Assembly (NCBI RefSeq): GCF_003589595.1
Contig: NW_020653333.1
Span: 2,977,917 to 3,041,916 of the forward strand
DNA: 64,000 bases
Origin: Hyposmocoma kahamanoa
Lineage: Eukaryota > Arthropoda > Insecta > Lepidoptera > Cosmopterigidae
Direction: 5' to 3'
A program made the translations under genes and the position numbers. Under the pieces are notes generated by a model. That model saw only the letters and a list, made by a program, of their open reading frames with translations. It was not told the DNA's origin and searched no databases. Below, one piece after another: positions 36,936 to 48,837 of this stretch. Each line of letters starts with the position of its first letter. Within the stretch, counting starts at the first letter, position 1.

Positions 36936-38154
36936 TACACAGAAAAAAAGGATTTCTACTAATAAGAAAGAGCAATTTCTCAAAATATTTGCTAATTCTG
37001 AAAAAATATTTATTTAAAGTAATAAAATATTGTCATTACAAAGATACTGCTTATCTTTTTCTAATAGAATTTTACTCTTAACTTTATTCCTAACTTTGAG
37101 ACAAATACGTTCACTTCATTTCATTTCTAATCAATTAATTGGACATTACTTATATCAAGAAATTTTTACCTCTTACATCAAATTTAAATAATATTAAATG
37201 AATTCAAAATTTCTTGGGTGTATTTTAAGAAAATATATTCTTAAACAAAAAAAGAAGTGGTTTTCTATTCAGATTAATATTCTAAATTCTAGAGTATATT
37301 CTTAAAGCAACATTTCGTTGCATTTTCATATTCAATGATGTCGTGATATGTCGCCGAAGGCGCACGCGGTAACGATTACTTTTACTTGTGCTTGTAATCA
37401 TACAAATCATAAACAGTCATTTATCCAAAGAAACAATACGTAGTATGTCTAGTTTGTTAGGGTGTGATTTATAGTCATAATTTAAGAAATTTGGTTACAG
37501 CATGAAATTAAACTACATTTGTGTAACAAGCACAACTTTAACATGCAATTAGTTCCATCACGCTGCTAGATGGCATTAATTGTACTCTGAAACGCGCTAT
37601 CGTTTTGTTAACTTCGATAGTATAAAGTCATCTCATTTATTTGGAATTGTTAGTGCTTTCTGCCGTTGTAGCGTTTATACGGCACTGAATGGTCCTCAAG
37701 TATTTGAGAAGGTGTCCTATTTCTGCTACTTTAAGGTTTGGCACTGAACTGTGTGCTTTCACGCCAGTGAGACATACTGTTGGGTCCATAACCCCGTAAA
37801 TTTACCCTTTTTGATATTAGAAAACATAAATCTTCAGTCAAATAATTCAATACCTCTCAATTTTTCATTCTTTTTTTTTTCAAATCAAAATCGGACATTT
37901 CTTATGACAAATAAATATTTTGTTGAATCTAGAGTGGCTTTGTGACTTGAAGTAAATTAATTTGCTCTTGGATTAAATATTTCTGTCTTGTAACTAAAAT
38001 ACACCTTTGAGACGTTTTTTTTACTATTATCAAGTAATTATTCTCTAGCGTCTTTAGGGAGAGGATCGTTTTGTTGGATTTAATAAATTTGTCTTCATAA
38101 AAAGAATTTTGTCTTTTTCTATGTAATCTGTTTTTACCGTCTAATTGCTTCTCA
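36936..38154. other. ~1.2-kb sequence splitting duplicated block copy 2
   Basis: Absent from copy 1. AT-rich at both ends, with a more GC-rich patch near 37345-37375 (gtcgccgaaggcgcacgc). Neither terminal repeats nor a gene were recognised, so it could be an insertion, or copy 1 could carry a deletion. Confidence 0.5.
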
Positions 38155-38460
38155 GAGCATTGAAATGTGTACCGTATGTATTTTATTGTTATAGCATAAA
38201 ATATGCCTTGATAGATTTAATGCCCTCCGCCTTGCCGTCTGTTGGTTTGTACTCACCCTCGCAGTTACGACAATAATGTCAGATAAGATATGTTATGTAT
38301 TATGTATGTCTAACAAGTCTTTGACAGCCACTCGAACAGGAATGTAACCAATTAACCTAGCCCCACAACCGTCTGATTTATAAGTTGGTCTGACGTTCAG
38401 TTCGAAGTTTAAAAACCTACACATTTTCTAAGATCATTCATGAACTTCAAAAATCTTTTA
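38155..38460 (+). repeat. duplicated block, copy 2, right part
   Basis: tctcagagcattgaaatg, taatgccctccgccttgc, gcagttacgacaataatg, cactcgaacaggaatg and ctaagatcattcatgaac match 34615-34880 in order. Confidence 0.8.
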
Positions 38461-38950
38461 CGTAGATTAATAATAAAATTATAAAATTTACATATTTTCT
38501 GTTTAAATGTAAAACCACAGGTAAAACCAAAGACTCTAAATTATAATAGCTGTGGTAAGAAAATCACTATCTTTCGATCGGCAACATTTTTAAAAAACTG
38601 GAGATACAAACTTTATTTTGTAATTTCCTTAACTGTTATTGTATGAATACATAAGTTCGCAGGTTTTAGTAACTGTCTTGTTGTAATTAAGTTACTTTAT
38701 GTGTAACATGGTAGGACACCAATAGTTTTACTGCTTCATTGTATTATATTTTTTCTTAAATTACAACCTGAACTACTTCGCCGCGAATATAGCCCGCAGG
38801 GCTTTTGTAAGCGACGCTTGTAACTACACTACCGGTTACGATGTTTCCCGATAATTGCAATTTAGAACTATTCAATTGATAGTTAATCGGTAACATATAT
38901 ATGTAAACTAATAATTTGTTATAATTATTAATACCAAGTTCGAACACACA
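38461..38950. other. AT-rich, no feature seen
   Basis: Nothing recognised. Confidence 0.4.
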
Positions 38951-38990
38951 GATAAAGTTCCTTCGATCCGGCCGGATTCGAAATTTGAAT
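38951..38990 (-). repeat. SINE A 3' fragment, opposite orientation
   Basis: gttccttcgatccggccg, gattcgaaat is the reverse of the B-box region of the SINE A copy just to the right, making a head-to-head pair. Confidence 0.65.
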
Positions 38991-39010
38991 ACAGTGAATA
39001 GCGACATTTC

Positions 39011-39275
39011 TAGCCGGGGCTGGTAGCTGTAAAGGTATCTAACTGACACAAAATACTTTCATAGATTTCTCACAGATGGCGCTACGTCTAAAAAGTCGTT
39101 GAAAACCCAAATACAAGACGACAACAAGAACATAGAAAAATTCGTGAGGTCCGCTGGTTTGTTCCGTGGCTTACTTGGTATAGCGTCTGGCACGGTATGC
39201 TAGAAGACGTCGGTTCGAATCCAGCCGGATCGAAGGAATTTTTTCTGTATGTTCGATCTTTGTATTTATAATTAT
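39011..39275 (+). mobile_element. SINE family A, copy 2 with long leader
   Basis: The leader from tagccggggctggtagct includes tagatttctcacagatgg. The tRNA-like head at 39165-39240 keeps gcttacttggtatagcg and the B box GGTTCGAATCC. The leader also occurs, reversed, beside the 8.7 kb copy, so it is part of the element. Confidence 0.8.
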
Positions 39276-39340
39276 AACAAACTAGTGGAGTAATTTCACA
39301 AAAAAAATAATTGAATATCAATTCAATAAGAATGTAATAA

Positions 39341-39684
39341 TCTGTTATTATAACATATATTTTGCATATGCATATAAAGTTCATGTAGGTCTGTATGTAT
39401 GTCATATGCAGGTATATTATCATCATTTTTTTTTATTCACATTTAAATTTTAATTCTATTGTACAATATTTAGTTACGCAGACTTCACTTTTACACCACG
39501 GCTATGGTTGGCTGGAGGAGATCTCTTCTAGAGATAAGCTCACCTTTGTATATGTCCTTTGTTACGTTACTTACGTTACTATAAATATATAGACTAGATT
39601 GAAAGCTTTTTTTGACAAACGCGTACCATTGTCGCAAATGGGACTCAACACGACACTGCATCGCTTTAAAATAAAAAATAACTA
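39341..39684. other. AT-rich, no feature seen
   Basis: Nothing recognised. Confidence 0.4.
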
Positions 39685-40566
39685 ATCTCAGTACAGAGTA
39701 CTAAAACAAACCCACTCAAAAGTACGAGGAATTATATATAATTACCAAGTTTTATTGAAATCGGTTACCGGAAAGTGCGCAAAAGCGGATTCATCCCTTA
39801 GTTCGCCACTATACGGGGCTTAACACAGGAGATAATAAAAATCGGTTTTCACTACTTAAAGTATAATAAGAGAGAAAAACGCTTTGAATTAAAGAATAGC
39901 AAAATCAACCATTAAAATACTTGCTCATTATACTAAATTTAGGCGTTATTTATAAAATTGAATCTTCATGCGTGAACAGCCAACCTTGGATGTGGGTGAT
40001 TTTCTTCAAAATTAAATCGGACCACTATGGAGGTACCATCGAATAAATAATCAGAAATAGAGACGAAATGTCATTTAATTTGTTTGAAAACTATTCTGCC
40101 ATATCATTACTGTGACAACTGCGCTCCGATTGGCTAGCCCGAGTTCGACACAATTGACGGGTGTCGTCAATTGTTTCACTTCAAATCGACCAGTAAACTT
40201 GAGTTTTGCTATAATGGACGAAAATTGCAAAATTACATATTTAATATATAATTACCGACGAAATGTGATTCCGTTTGTTTTGTAATTAGATGTTTTGCTG
40301 TTTTTCCCACACCACCGAATGGAACAGCACGGCATTGTTAGAGATATTATCTTTATTAAAGTAAATACTTAATATATATTTTTTTAATATACGGAGACGT
40401 ACACACAGGTCAGTAGTCTCGGCCTGTCTATATTTCAGTGCAAACGGGAGTTGAAATTTATAAGAGTTATTGGTTAACAAATACCGGAGTTATCGCGTAA
40501 CATACATACAAAAAAAAACATACAGTCGAATTGAGAACCTCCTCCTTTTTTGAAGTCGATTAAAAA
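39685..40566 (-). repeat. family D copy with nested insertions
   Basis: Reverse-strand D sequence at 39685-39830 (agtactaaaacaaaccc; gtgcgcaaaagcggattc), resuming at 40000-40036 (ggaccactatggaggtac) and at 40470-40566 (ataccggagttatcgcgt; gaattgagaacctcctcc). The gap 40037-40467 is a family T MITE. Confidence 0.78.
40037..40467 (+). mobile_element. family T MITE, right end missing
   Basis: Starts CATCGAATAAATAATCAG and follows the 492-998 copy closely to about tttataagag. The last 65 bp, with the right inverted end, are lost. Confidence 0.8.
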
Positions 40567-40795
40567 ATAAAATGCATTTAATTCAGACAACAATAAAAAA
40601 ATGTATTTACATCCATAAAATGTTACTATTACAAAAAACTTAAAGAATTATATTAGTACGCAAACTTAAATGAAGAGAGAACCGGTGCTTTAGTAGACCA
40701 CTGCCCCATCTGTTACCACAACTGTCAGAAGTCTGTGGCTGTTGGCGGGGTACCCTACACATGAACACGACCTAGCGCTTGCGCAACGTCACGCC
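40567..40795. other. non-coding, no feature seen
   Basis: Nothing recognised. Confidence 0.4.
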
Positions 40796-40798
40796 TAA

Positions 40799-40986
40799 TG
40801 AAACCACCAACGCTCGCATCATTGAACATCCCTTTCAATTTAAGCTGGTTAGAGAAAACTTTATGTCGCGTCTGTGGTCTGAGCGAAAGCGAACCTCGCA
40901 ACGTCTTTTTCGCTCTCATTGCATGGACATCACGCTGTTTCTGACCGGCTCAAGCCGATTCCGCGTTAATAAGTGGGTTGACTCCC
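40799..40986. mobile_element. family P MITE, internally shortened (188 bp)
   Basis: Right arm ctgaccggctcaagccga, ttccgcgttaataagtgg, gttgactccc; diverged left arm tgaaaccaccaacgctcg. TAA direct repeats at 40796-40798 and 40987-40989. Confidence 0.75.
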
Positions 40987-41364
40987 TAACATCAGGTGAA
41001 ATGGTGACCTAGAATCCATTAAAGGAGATTCCAGTTCTTGTTACTGACACTTAATTTATTCGCCTAATGCCATAAAAATACGGTTTTAGCTATTAAACTG
41101 TAATGTGAAACTGTCGGTCGTTACCCTGCTTCGTTATTTTTATCAATAGGAAGAAACATAAACTTAATGTAGGTATGTAATTAGCATAGATCGGAATAGG
41201 CAGAGTAAATACATTTGTAAAATACTAAACCTAAAACCTAGCAAGATTAATTTATTACTAACATCATAAACAACAATTTTTGTTTAGTGACTTTTAATAA
41301 TTCACCAGATTTTACTTTCTCACAAAAATAAAAACATTGAAATTGATCGCTCTAAACGGTGATA

Positions 41365-41840
41365 ACTCTAAACTCGAGCGGCAGCAATCGGCTAAGAGCA
41401 AAAGAAATCCCCGTGTGCCTGTCTGAAGTTGCAAAACCACAGAGGCCGATGGATGAGTGTGACGAGGATGGCTTTTTAAAGTTGGTGAAGAGGAAGCCCA
41501 CCAGGCGCAACCTGTGTGGCACAGCACAGGATCGAACTTTTTGCTGCGTCCGGCCATAACGACGACGCTACCGTACCTGTCGCGACTACATTACCCCACG
41601 AAGTCTAAGGAGATACAAATACACCCTGAGAGTCGAGCGGTTGAGTCCTGCCACAACGTGAATATTAATTCGTTTAGGGTGAGTACCGACCGAACATCTG
41701 GTCGACCTTCATAAAGGAGCAGTTTTGGCCGCAGGATGTCGTATATCGACGTTTCCGCGGCCGGTTACCTGACACCAGATTGCACCACAAGTAGCCGACA
41801 AGTACTATTCGTGTAGAGTAGTTATTTGGTTTATTATTTT
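41365..41840 (+). pseudogene. LINE ORF1 (gag-like) fragment
   Basis: Readable in pieces across three frames: MDECDEDGFLKLVKRKPTRR, then NLCGTAQ (41448-41530); then TTTLPYLSRLHYPTKSKEI (about 41552-41608) and CHNVNINSFRVS (to 41687); then FIKEQFWPQDVVYRRFRGR and LPDTRLHHK, with a stop shortly after (41709-41795). The sequence resembles the C-terminal part of ORF1 proteins of lepidopteran Jockey-like LINEs. At least two frameshifts; no zinc knuckle seen. Confidence 0.62.
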
Positions 41841-41937
41841 GTATGTATGTTAGTCCTTAAAGTATATATTATATGGGTCATGTGGCCTGAAATAGAGGGG
41901 TTGTCGAGGAGGGCGCTTACATATTTATTTATATATA

Positions 41938-41998
41938 CAGCTTTTTCTGACCGGCTCAAGCCGATTCAGTGTTAATAAGTGTGCTGACCCCTTTAAGT
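41938..41998 (+). repeat. family P right-arm fragment
   Basis: tttttctgaccggctcaa, gccgattcagtgttaat, aagtgtgctgacccc. Confidence 0.75.
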
Positions 41999-42590
41999 AA
42001 ATGTTCCTTGCTTAATCCGATATCTGATACCTAATTACTATTCACAACATAATTTACGGAAAATGCTTTACACGCAACGATAATACCGTATTCTATTATA
42101 TTCTTAAAAAATATACAATAAGGAAGAATAAAAAATGATTACGCGTTTTAGGTATGCCTTTGTCGTGAGTTTTGTGAGATAGAATAATGTAAAGCCTGGC
42201 ATCTTTTGACCTTCTTGGAATAAAGGTGCTAGCTTTAACGTTTGACGTCAATAAAATAAATAACTTTCTGCTGACGAGATTAGTTTTTTCGAAGGCCGAG
42301 CTTATAAGAACGTTTTCATTTTAGCAAAATATACGTGGGTCATTCTCGGTTTTTCGAATTCTCAGTTTATACAGGGTGATTTGTAAAATATTAACAAACT
42401 CGCATTACTGTATTACTAACATCATAGACAACAATTTTTGTGCCACGACTTTTAATAATTCTTCAGATGTAACTTTGACAACAACGTCATCATTGTCATA
42501 AAAACTGCAAGATTACCTGAAGGAGGTATTTTTAGCACAATTTGTACGACAATTTGAAACATAATGTCCTTTTTGACCGTGAGTAAATAC
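41999..42590. other. AT-rich, no feature seen
   Basis: 42405-42460 (acatcatagacaacaatt, ttgtg) partly repeats 41260-41300, both of unknown origin. Confidence 0.4.
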
Positions 42591-42992
42591 CATCGAGTAT
42601 ATATCCGGAAATAGAGACAAAACAAGGGCCATCCATCCCTGGCAACTCATCAGGCAAATGGACCTTATATCACTTTTAAATATCAACTCTCGTTTGCACT
42701 GAAATCACAAATTAGAAAGCTGAAATAGTACAACGCCAATAACTGACCTGTGTGTACATCTCCGTATATTAAAAAAAAAAACTGTATTTATTGTAATAAA
42801 GATAATATCTCAGACTATGGGGAGCTGTTCCATTTGGTGGTGTGGGAAAAACAGCAAAACATCTAATTACTAAACAAACAAAATACGTTTCATCGGTAAT
42901 TAAATATTAAATGTAATTTTTAAATTTTCGCCCATTGTAGCAAAGCTCGAGTTAAACTGCTCGATTTGAAGTGAAACAATTGAGGACACCTT
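42591..42992 (-). mobile_element. family T MITE, one end missing
   Basis: Keeps the CATCGAGTATATATCCGG end at 42591 and runs on the reverse strand through tgacctgtgtgtacatct, gtgtgggaaaaacagc and gaagtgaaacaattga. It is cut off where family D begins. Confidence 0.82.
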
Positions 42993-42994
42993 CA

Positions 42995-43232
42995 ATTAGT
43001 TTGCCACGCTTAGAGGTGGAATATTTTGTTCAAATTTAAACGGGACCACATCTGAGGTACCCTCTTTCCAACAAAAGAAGAAGAAAAAGAATCATCAAAA
43101 TAGATACACAAATGCCGTTCACAAATGCAGTTCATAAATGAGTTATCGCCTAACATACATACATACAAAAAAAAACAAGAAACATACAGTCGAATTGAGA
43201 ACCTCCTCCTTTTTTTGAAGTCGGTTAAAAAT
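42995..43232 (-). repeat. family D copy
   Basis: Reverse-strand copy: tttgccacgcttagaggt, gaggtaccctctttcc, gagttatcgcctaacat, gaattgagaacctcctcc and tgaagtcggtta. Confidence 0.85.
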
Positions 43233-44223
43233 AACACCAAATCAATGTTTATGCGCGAGAAATGAGCAAATGAACATTTTTTTAATTCTTTAATTTTTTA
43301 CGACAACGTGCAAAGGTTACTTCATAACATTGATGAGGTATAACGACAAAAACTTTTTGATAATTTAATGAATCAATGTATGACGCGGGTACTGATTCTT
43401 AAAGTTTGAATTTTAATCATAGACAATGAATTAACATGTCAGTGTTATTACTTTTTTGAAACCTTTAAATTAATGAGATAAGGTTTTTTGAAATTTTCTA
43501 TAATATTTATTACAAATTGCATCGGAATCATAGAGTGTTTTATGCCTTCAATATAATATAAAACACTTCACACATCTGTAACATCGTTAAGAATACGTCA
43601 GAAAAATAAAACTTATAGTTTCGCGAGAACCTCTGCTTCAAAAGTCTTCGTAGTCAATATGATTATTTAATACAATATTATGTACAATATATGTATACAC
43701 TTATTTACATTAGTAAAATTTCGATAATGATATAGTGCTTTTCCAAAAGTCTAGTCTAGTCAGTTAAACACCCAACATCAAAGATATAAAGTTACAAAAC
43801 GAGAATAACAATGGGGTAGGTAACGTAATAATGACCATAACGGCATTTTTTGCAACTTTCTTGCCGCTAATTCGTTACAATAACGGCTAACAGGAATTCA
43901 ACCGCGACCACTTTGTAATTTTGCCACGAGCAAGCCATGGCACTAATAATAACAGGTTTAAGTACGATGGGCAACAGCTTAGAGTTATACAAACTTCTAA
44001 AATTCCTTGTTGTAAGTTGCACCTTATAGCATTTGCATGGCGTTCAAATTTGCAGTTTGAAAGTGACAATTTGTGCTTGATATGCGGCCCAGTATATTAC
44101 CCTAGATTTTTTTTTGTTCGTGCATTGAATTAGATAATTTGATGGCTTTCTAGAAAAGCGGGCTGAATCAAGATGATCACTTTCATCAGGAAGATAGTTT
44201 AAGAACTGAACTAAGGCGTATCA
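43233..44223. other. AT-rich, no feature assigned
   Basis: No exon, RNA gene or repeat copy supported. Confidence 0.4.
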
Positions 44224-44620
44224 GGACCCCGATTCAGAACTCTTCGATATTTTAACCGAATCGTTCAATTGCATATCGTTGTCGAATCGAAGGGCGCTTT
44301 CCGAACTATTCAGAAGATTGGAGTTAAACGTTCGGATTCGGATTCGGATACGATATCGTTATTCGACTGCGTTTACGGAATGGGTTCTTACACACAAACA
44401 TGAAACGATGCCGCGTCGTAACACGACGCGAAGTCGTATCGTGGAAATCTACGAGGAGCAACGTAAAAATTCACGACACGACATCGCAATGTGCCACGAC
44501 GCCCGGCACGACAGTTTGACGTTCGATTCGGGTGTTATGAATAAAAATGAAAAGAAATCCTACGGTATCAAATCGAATCGGTCGACGACAGAGTTATCGT
44601 AAGGTTCTGAATCGACCCCC
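44224..44620. mobile_element. ~400-bp TIR MITE with GATTCAGAAC ends
   Basis: Left end GGACCCCGATTCAGAACT; right end, reversed, GGGGGTCGATTCAGAACC. Inner words such as aaccgaatcg face cgattcggtcgac-like words. The 107-codon plus-strand frame is compositional (CGA/ACG-rich) and resembles no protein. Confidence 0.8.
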
Positions 44621-44744
44621 TGGCGAGCAAACTTTATGAATCCTATACCGGGTCCGTTGTCACGTCAATATTTATGTATATATATGTATTTATGCTGAGT
44701 ATGGGCTATTTCAGGAGGAGGTTCAACCGTGACCATGGGACCTG

Positions 44745-45090
44745 GGAGGAGGAGGAGGAGGTTCTTAATTCGACTGTATATTTTTTGCATGTAGTTACGC
44801 GATAACTCTTTCTGTAAACCGATTTTGATGATTTTTTTTTGTTGGATAGAGGTTACCTCTGTATTGGTCCCATTTAAATTTGAAGAAAATAATTAACCTC
44901 TAATGGCCAATTTGACCAGGCATCTCTAAACCATATCCTAAGTAAGTGATCCTTATTTTAAGTCATCCCTTATATCAGCTTCCTACCAAACTGCAACCAT
45001 GGCAAACTAGGCAAACTAGATGAATCTGAATTCGCGCACTTTCCGGTAACCGATTGCAATAAAACTTCGCAAATAGATGTAATTCCACGA
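44745..45090 (+). repeat. family D copy with ~110-bp insertion
   Basis: aggaggttcttaattcg, gcgataactctttctg, tgatgatttttttttg, then foreign sequence at about 44908-44998, then ggcaaactagatgaatc and gcgcactttccggtaacc. A (GGA)n tract at 44741-44763 and a family H scrap (aaccgtgaccatgggacc) sit at its start. Confidence 0.75.
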
Positions 45091-45092
45091 AT

Positions 45093-45340
45093 CGAAGTCC
45101 TGAGATTATTATGATAACAAGTGACAGGGCGAACAAGTCGTACGCCTGGTGGTAAGTGACACTTCTGTCTATAACAATTGCATTGCCACTCAAGGCTTTC
45201 TTCTGCACGTCAGCCCTGAGACATAAGTTGACAAGTCCCATGCGTGTAATTTCACCAGCACCCTTACTCCTCAAAACCGGAACGGAGTAATGCTCACATT
45301 ACTGCTCGTCTGTAGAAATAGATACGTACCTAAGGTGGTA
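45093..45340 (-). repeat. family C copy
   Basis: Reverse-strand copy: gtgacagggcgaacaagt, cataagttgacaagtccc, aaaccggaacggagtaat. It is shortened over the hairpin region. Confidence 0.8.
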
Positions 45341-45454
45341 GTGGATGGCACAAACTACGAAAGACCGTTACGCAGTAGTGGATTTTTCCTCTTGTCGTAT
45401 CGATGGCATACACTATATTATTGGCATTTGTAAGGGCAATCTACAATCTGTTCC

Positions 45455-46020
45455 CCAGGGTGCCTTTGAGAGATAAGTTTTAAGGGATTAACGTTCTTAC
45501 ACTAGCGTCACAGTACATTTATGAAAATGTTATTTATATTAAGAAAAATAGTAATTTTCTTATGAAAAATAGTGACAGACGTAACATTAATACGAGGAAT
45601 AAAAATAGACTAGCTGTTCTTGACAGTCGTTTTCAGAAAGTTACAAATTCGTTTAAGGGGCAATGTGTACGCTTCTATAATAACATTTTGTTAGATATTA
45701 AAAATTTGCCATTTACGAGTTTTAAAACTATAGTCAAACAAAAACTTTATACTAACGGTTTATTATACAGCTTCTGCGTATTTGCATGACAAATATCCGT
45801 AATAGGGACCAGTTTAGCTCCTGCAGGTATTCTCAATCTAAGATGTTTGAAATAAATATTGTAAATAATAAATGTATGCAAATGTGTAGGTATTTACAAA
45901 GAGCTACCCCTAGAGTCTCTTGCTCATTCTTCTCAAGGGAATCTGCCTTACGAATTAGCGGCAGAGTTTAATCAATATGATGATTTCAAGTGTAATTTTC
46001 GTACGTTTATGAAATAAAGA
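45455..46020 (+). pseudogene. LINE 3' end related to LINE-I
   Basis: Reads INVLTLASQYIYENVIYI, then KNRLAVLDSRFQKVTNSF and KGQCVRFYNNILLDIKNLPF, aligning with the C-terminal tail of LINE-I (SRFRLTKVNKSFMGNCIRFYN at 50.8 kb) but clearly diverged. It is followed by a 3' UTR with ctagagtctcttgctcat and a terminal aaataaag. 5'-truncated; no RT core. Confidence 0.75.
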
Positions 46021-46261
46021 TTTTTTTGATGCCATTTTTCCCGGAAGTTATTGCCGCTACTCGCGTCACTAGTAGTAGCCCCATGTTGAAGTGTGGCACA
46101 TGTTTGTATTCGCCGATTGTTCCCCTAAGGCGCAAGTACAGACGACGTGAATATAGTACGCTATTGCGAGGAGGCTCCTTTCGTGCACTTCCGTAGTAGT
46201 GGGTAAAGTAGGAATATCGATGATGATGATAAATAGTTCTGTCGCCGTAGAATAGGCTCGA

Positions 46262-46673
46262 AGGGTGTGTACAGATCTGGCGAATGCGCCTGTTAGCGAA
46301 AGGCTCGCGAGTTGCGCACGTGCAGTACCTAGTTGCGATCTGTGCTTCTACCACGAATTTACAATTGTCGTTAGCGACCGCGTAAATAATTTCACAATTT
46401 TGTATGGCAGCGTTTCCCGTTATATGGGTCGCGACCCGGTACCGGGCCATCAAAATAGAATACCGGGTAGCAACATTCCCACATTGTTGTAGTGGAACCA
46501 GACCTCTGTATAAAACTTTCGTCATTTTCCGCGAACTTGAATTCTTTAGTAAAAAATAAGCAGCAGTTCGCACATCTCTCTCGCACCACATATATTAACA
46601 TTGTATTTAATGCACGCTTGCAGCGCATGTGGAGTGCGTTCGCGGCGCATTCGCCAGATCTGTACGCACCGTA
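46262..46673. mobile_element. TIR element (GTACAGATCTGGCGAATG ends) with nested hAT-like piece
   Basis: Inverted ends at 46266-46292 and 46645-46671 (ggcgcattcgccagatct, gtac). Inside, 46406-46470 (cagcgtttcccgttatat, gggtcgcgacccggtacc) looks like the end of a second, hAT-like element. Overlapping reading frames on both strands carry no known domain. Confidence 0.75.
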
Positions 46674-46934
46674 ATGTTTGACCACCACCGGAAATGTACT
46701 GCCTACGCCTAGAAACAAACATTCTAGAAATATCCACTTCGTGAACCTTGTAACGATTTTCTTTGACCGAGTTCAAAATAAGTTGGTCAAGTATTTTTGT
46801 GTGTGTTGGCTTAAATTGGCCTAGTTTATTCAGTAAAGAGCAGAAATTTGTTTCTTTTTGTTTGACATTACTTCTGCCTGTACAACCACAAAACTACAAC
46901 CGTAAGACAGTGGCCACGACACATTGTTTAAAAT
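46674..46934. other. non-coding, no feature seen
   Basis: Nothing recognised. Confidence 0.4.
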
Positions 46935-47228
46935 TTAGTAGCAGTAGAACTCTTTGTGAAAAAGTTCGTACAGGGAAGTACTGCCACCTGCTTCTGCTGC
47001 CAAGCGGAAATGTGAGCAGTCTTGCGTTCCGGTTTTGAAGGATAAGGGTGCTGGTGAAATTACAGGCACATGGGACTTGTCAACTTATGTCTCCGGGTGA
47101 CGGTTGCAATTGCAGTGTCCCTCAAGTTTTTTTGCGATTTAAAGCTATGAGTGGCATTGCAACTGTTATATGGATAAACGTGTCGCTTACCATCAGGCCC
47201 ACGACTTATTCGCCCCGTGACTTTATAT
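46935..47228 (+). repeat. family C, full-length copy
   Basis: From ttagtagcagtagaactc to cacgacttattcgcccc plus tatataaaaaa. All landmarks are present, including the internal hairpin arms. Confidence 0.87.
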
Positions 47229-47280
47229 AAAAAAGTACCACATTTATTTTTCTATACCGTTGTTAATTAATATCAATAAA

Positions 47281-47320
47281 TCGAGTTCTTAACTTTTCAC
47301 GATTGTTACATATGGTAAAT
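47281..47320 (+). repeat. family H end fragment
   Basis: tcgagttcttaacttttc and acgattgttacatatgg. Confidence 0.65.
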
Positions 47321-47449
47321 GTTTGTATTAATATTAGAATAACAGGTTGGTGACTTTATTATTTAGACCCGAAAAAAATTGTTTCAATTCCTATGGATAT
47401 CAATAAAGTTTATAATATCATATACCATTACTATAAGATTCAAGCGTCC

Positions 47450-48135
47450 CAACTTAAGAACCGATGTTACCTCAGCACGAATTCAAATTATTCCCGTATT
47501 AACACGGTTCATTTTGCTTGGGTCAAGTGGCATGGACACTGGCTTTATTTCAGGATTTACTTTTTTACCATTGACTTACAAATAAATGGACGACGGGTTT
47601 AATACAAAAACCACGAAAAAAATGTCCCAAGTCAACCTATTTAAACGTAGTGACATGTAAAGGAATATGAAAAAGCTAAAACGTTGAATTTAAATTGTAA
47701 TGTCATCGCAGTACTGTCTAATTTTGCTTGCTTCGCTATCAGTCGAACAAACGAAGACTAAAGCGTGAATGACGCTCTGTATACAATTTTAACGCCCTAT
47801 AAGTTCGGACACTTTTTAGCGCGGACCCGACGTCCATATAATTGCAAGTCAATGTTTTTTACAAACGTAATTAAAGCCATTTCAAAAATGTATATCGTAT
47901 ATTACACTTGCTCTATTTCGTTCAGTTCAGATATAAAAAAAAATCACTAGTATATGTGAAGTAACTATTGAATACAGCGGTTCTCTTGTAAATCGAGGTA
48001 TAAGTTTGTTTTCCCCATCCTATACTAATCAGTGTATATCCTTAATTTTGTTATATATTTTTTCCAAAGTGATTGGTTCAACGCCTTCACTGTTATGCGG
48101 AGTCATCCAAAGCCATTTGAGTTTGTATCGACTCT
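47450..48135 (-). repeat. family G, longest copy
   Basis: Reverse of 33700-34095 in order: the ccaaagccatttgag block (48106-48122), cttcactgttatgcgga, caaagtgattggttc, gtatatccttaattttg, ccatttcaaaaatgta and tcattttgcttgggtcaa. 47600-47805 has no counterpart in the other copies. Confidence 0.75.
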
Positions 48136-48607
48136 TCAACTGTAGCTGATAAATAACGTGATAAAGCAGTTCTTTGTGGAAATATCTGAAACAAAATTTC
48201 TTTATCTACTCCCGCCTACAAACATAAAAGACCAAGTTAACATTGTAAAAGCAAAAAAGCGTACTTTTTAACCCGAAGTTGCGCAACTGTATTGTTTTTT
48301 TGCCAGTTGCCTTTTGCCCACCGACAACAATGGTTCGTCCACATGAATAAAATGCCCGCCATTGTTTTGACTACATCGGTACATGTATTTTATTTCTAAT
48401 TTTGTAACATTTATTATTGCGTTGAAATTAGTTATCCATGAAATTGTCACAATAAAACAAATATAGGTCATAAGATACTCCATATTGCAGAATGCAATTA
48501 TGTGAGGGACTATGCGACGATGGAACTGATATACGTTTTATAGTTCCTAAATAAATAAAGATTAAAAAAAAGATACTCCATATACCATTCCTCCTTGCTA
48601 CTGTTGC
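48136..48607. other. non-coding, no feature seen
   Basis: Nothing recognised. Confidence 0.35.
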
Positions 48608-48835
48608 TGCCCCCCTCCGTGGCCGAACGGTTACCATGCCGAACTGCCACACAGAGGTCCCGGGTTCGATTCCCGGGCCAGGAAAAATATTTGTATGGCC
48701 TACATTTGTTTCTCTCGTGAGTTTGGGTGTAATTTGTGGTTGTCTATGTACACACATATCACTAGTGGCATGTGTCCATGGCAATAGTTCCTTAGTGCGG
48801 GGCTTTGAGTGTGCGCGCATTATTATTATTATATT
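48608..48835 (+). mobile_element. SINE family B copy
   Basis: Head ccctccgtggccgaacgg, B box GGTTCGATTCC, body tttgtatggcctacattt and gtgtaatttgtggttgtc, 3' end gtgcggggctttgagtg, then (ATT)n. Confidence 0.9.
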
Positions 48836-48837
48836 AT

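Noticed and set aside
44279..44602. 107-codon plus-strand frame rich in Arg and Ser
   Set aside because: Coincides with a MITE; the composition comes from CGA/TCG-rich repeats.
46007..46591. 194-codon minus-strand open frame, the second longest in the window
   Set aside because: It lies mostly within a TIR element and its nested palindrome. Frames on both strands are open at once and no domain is visible.
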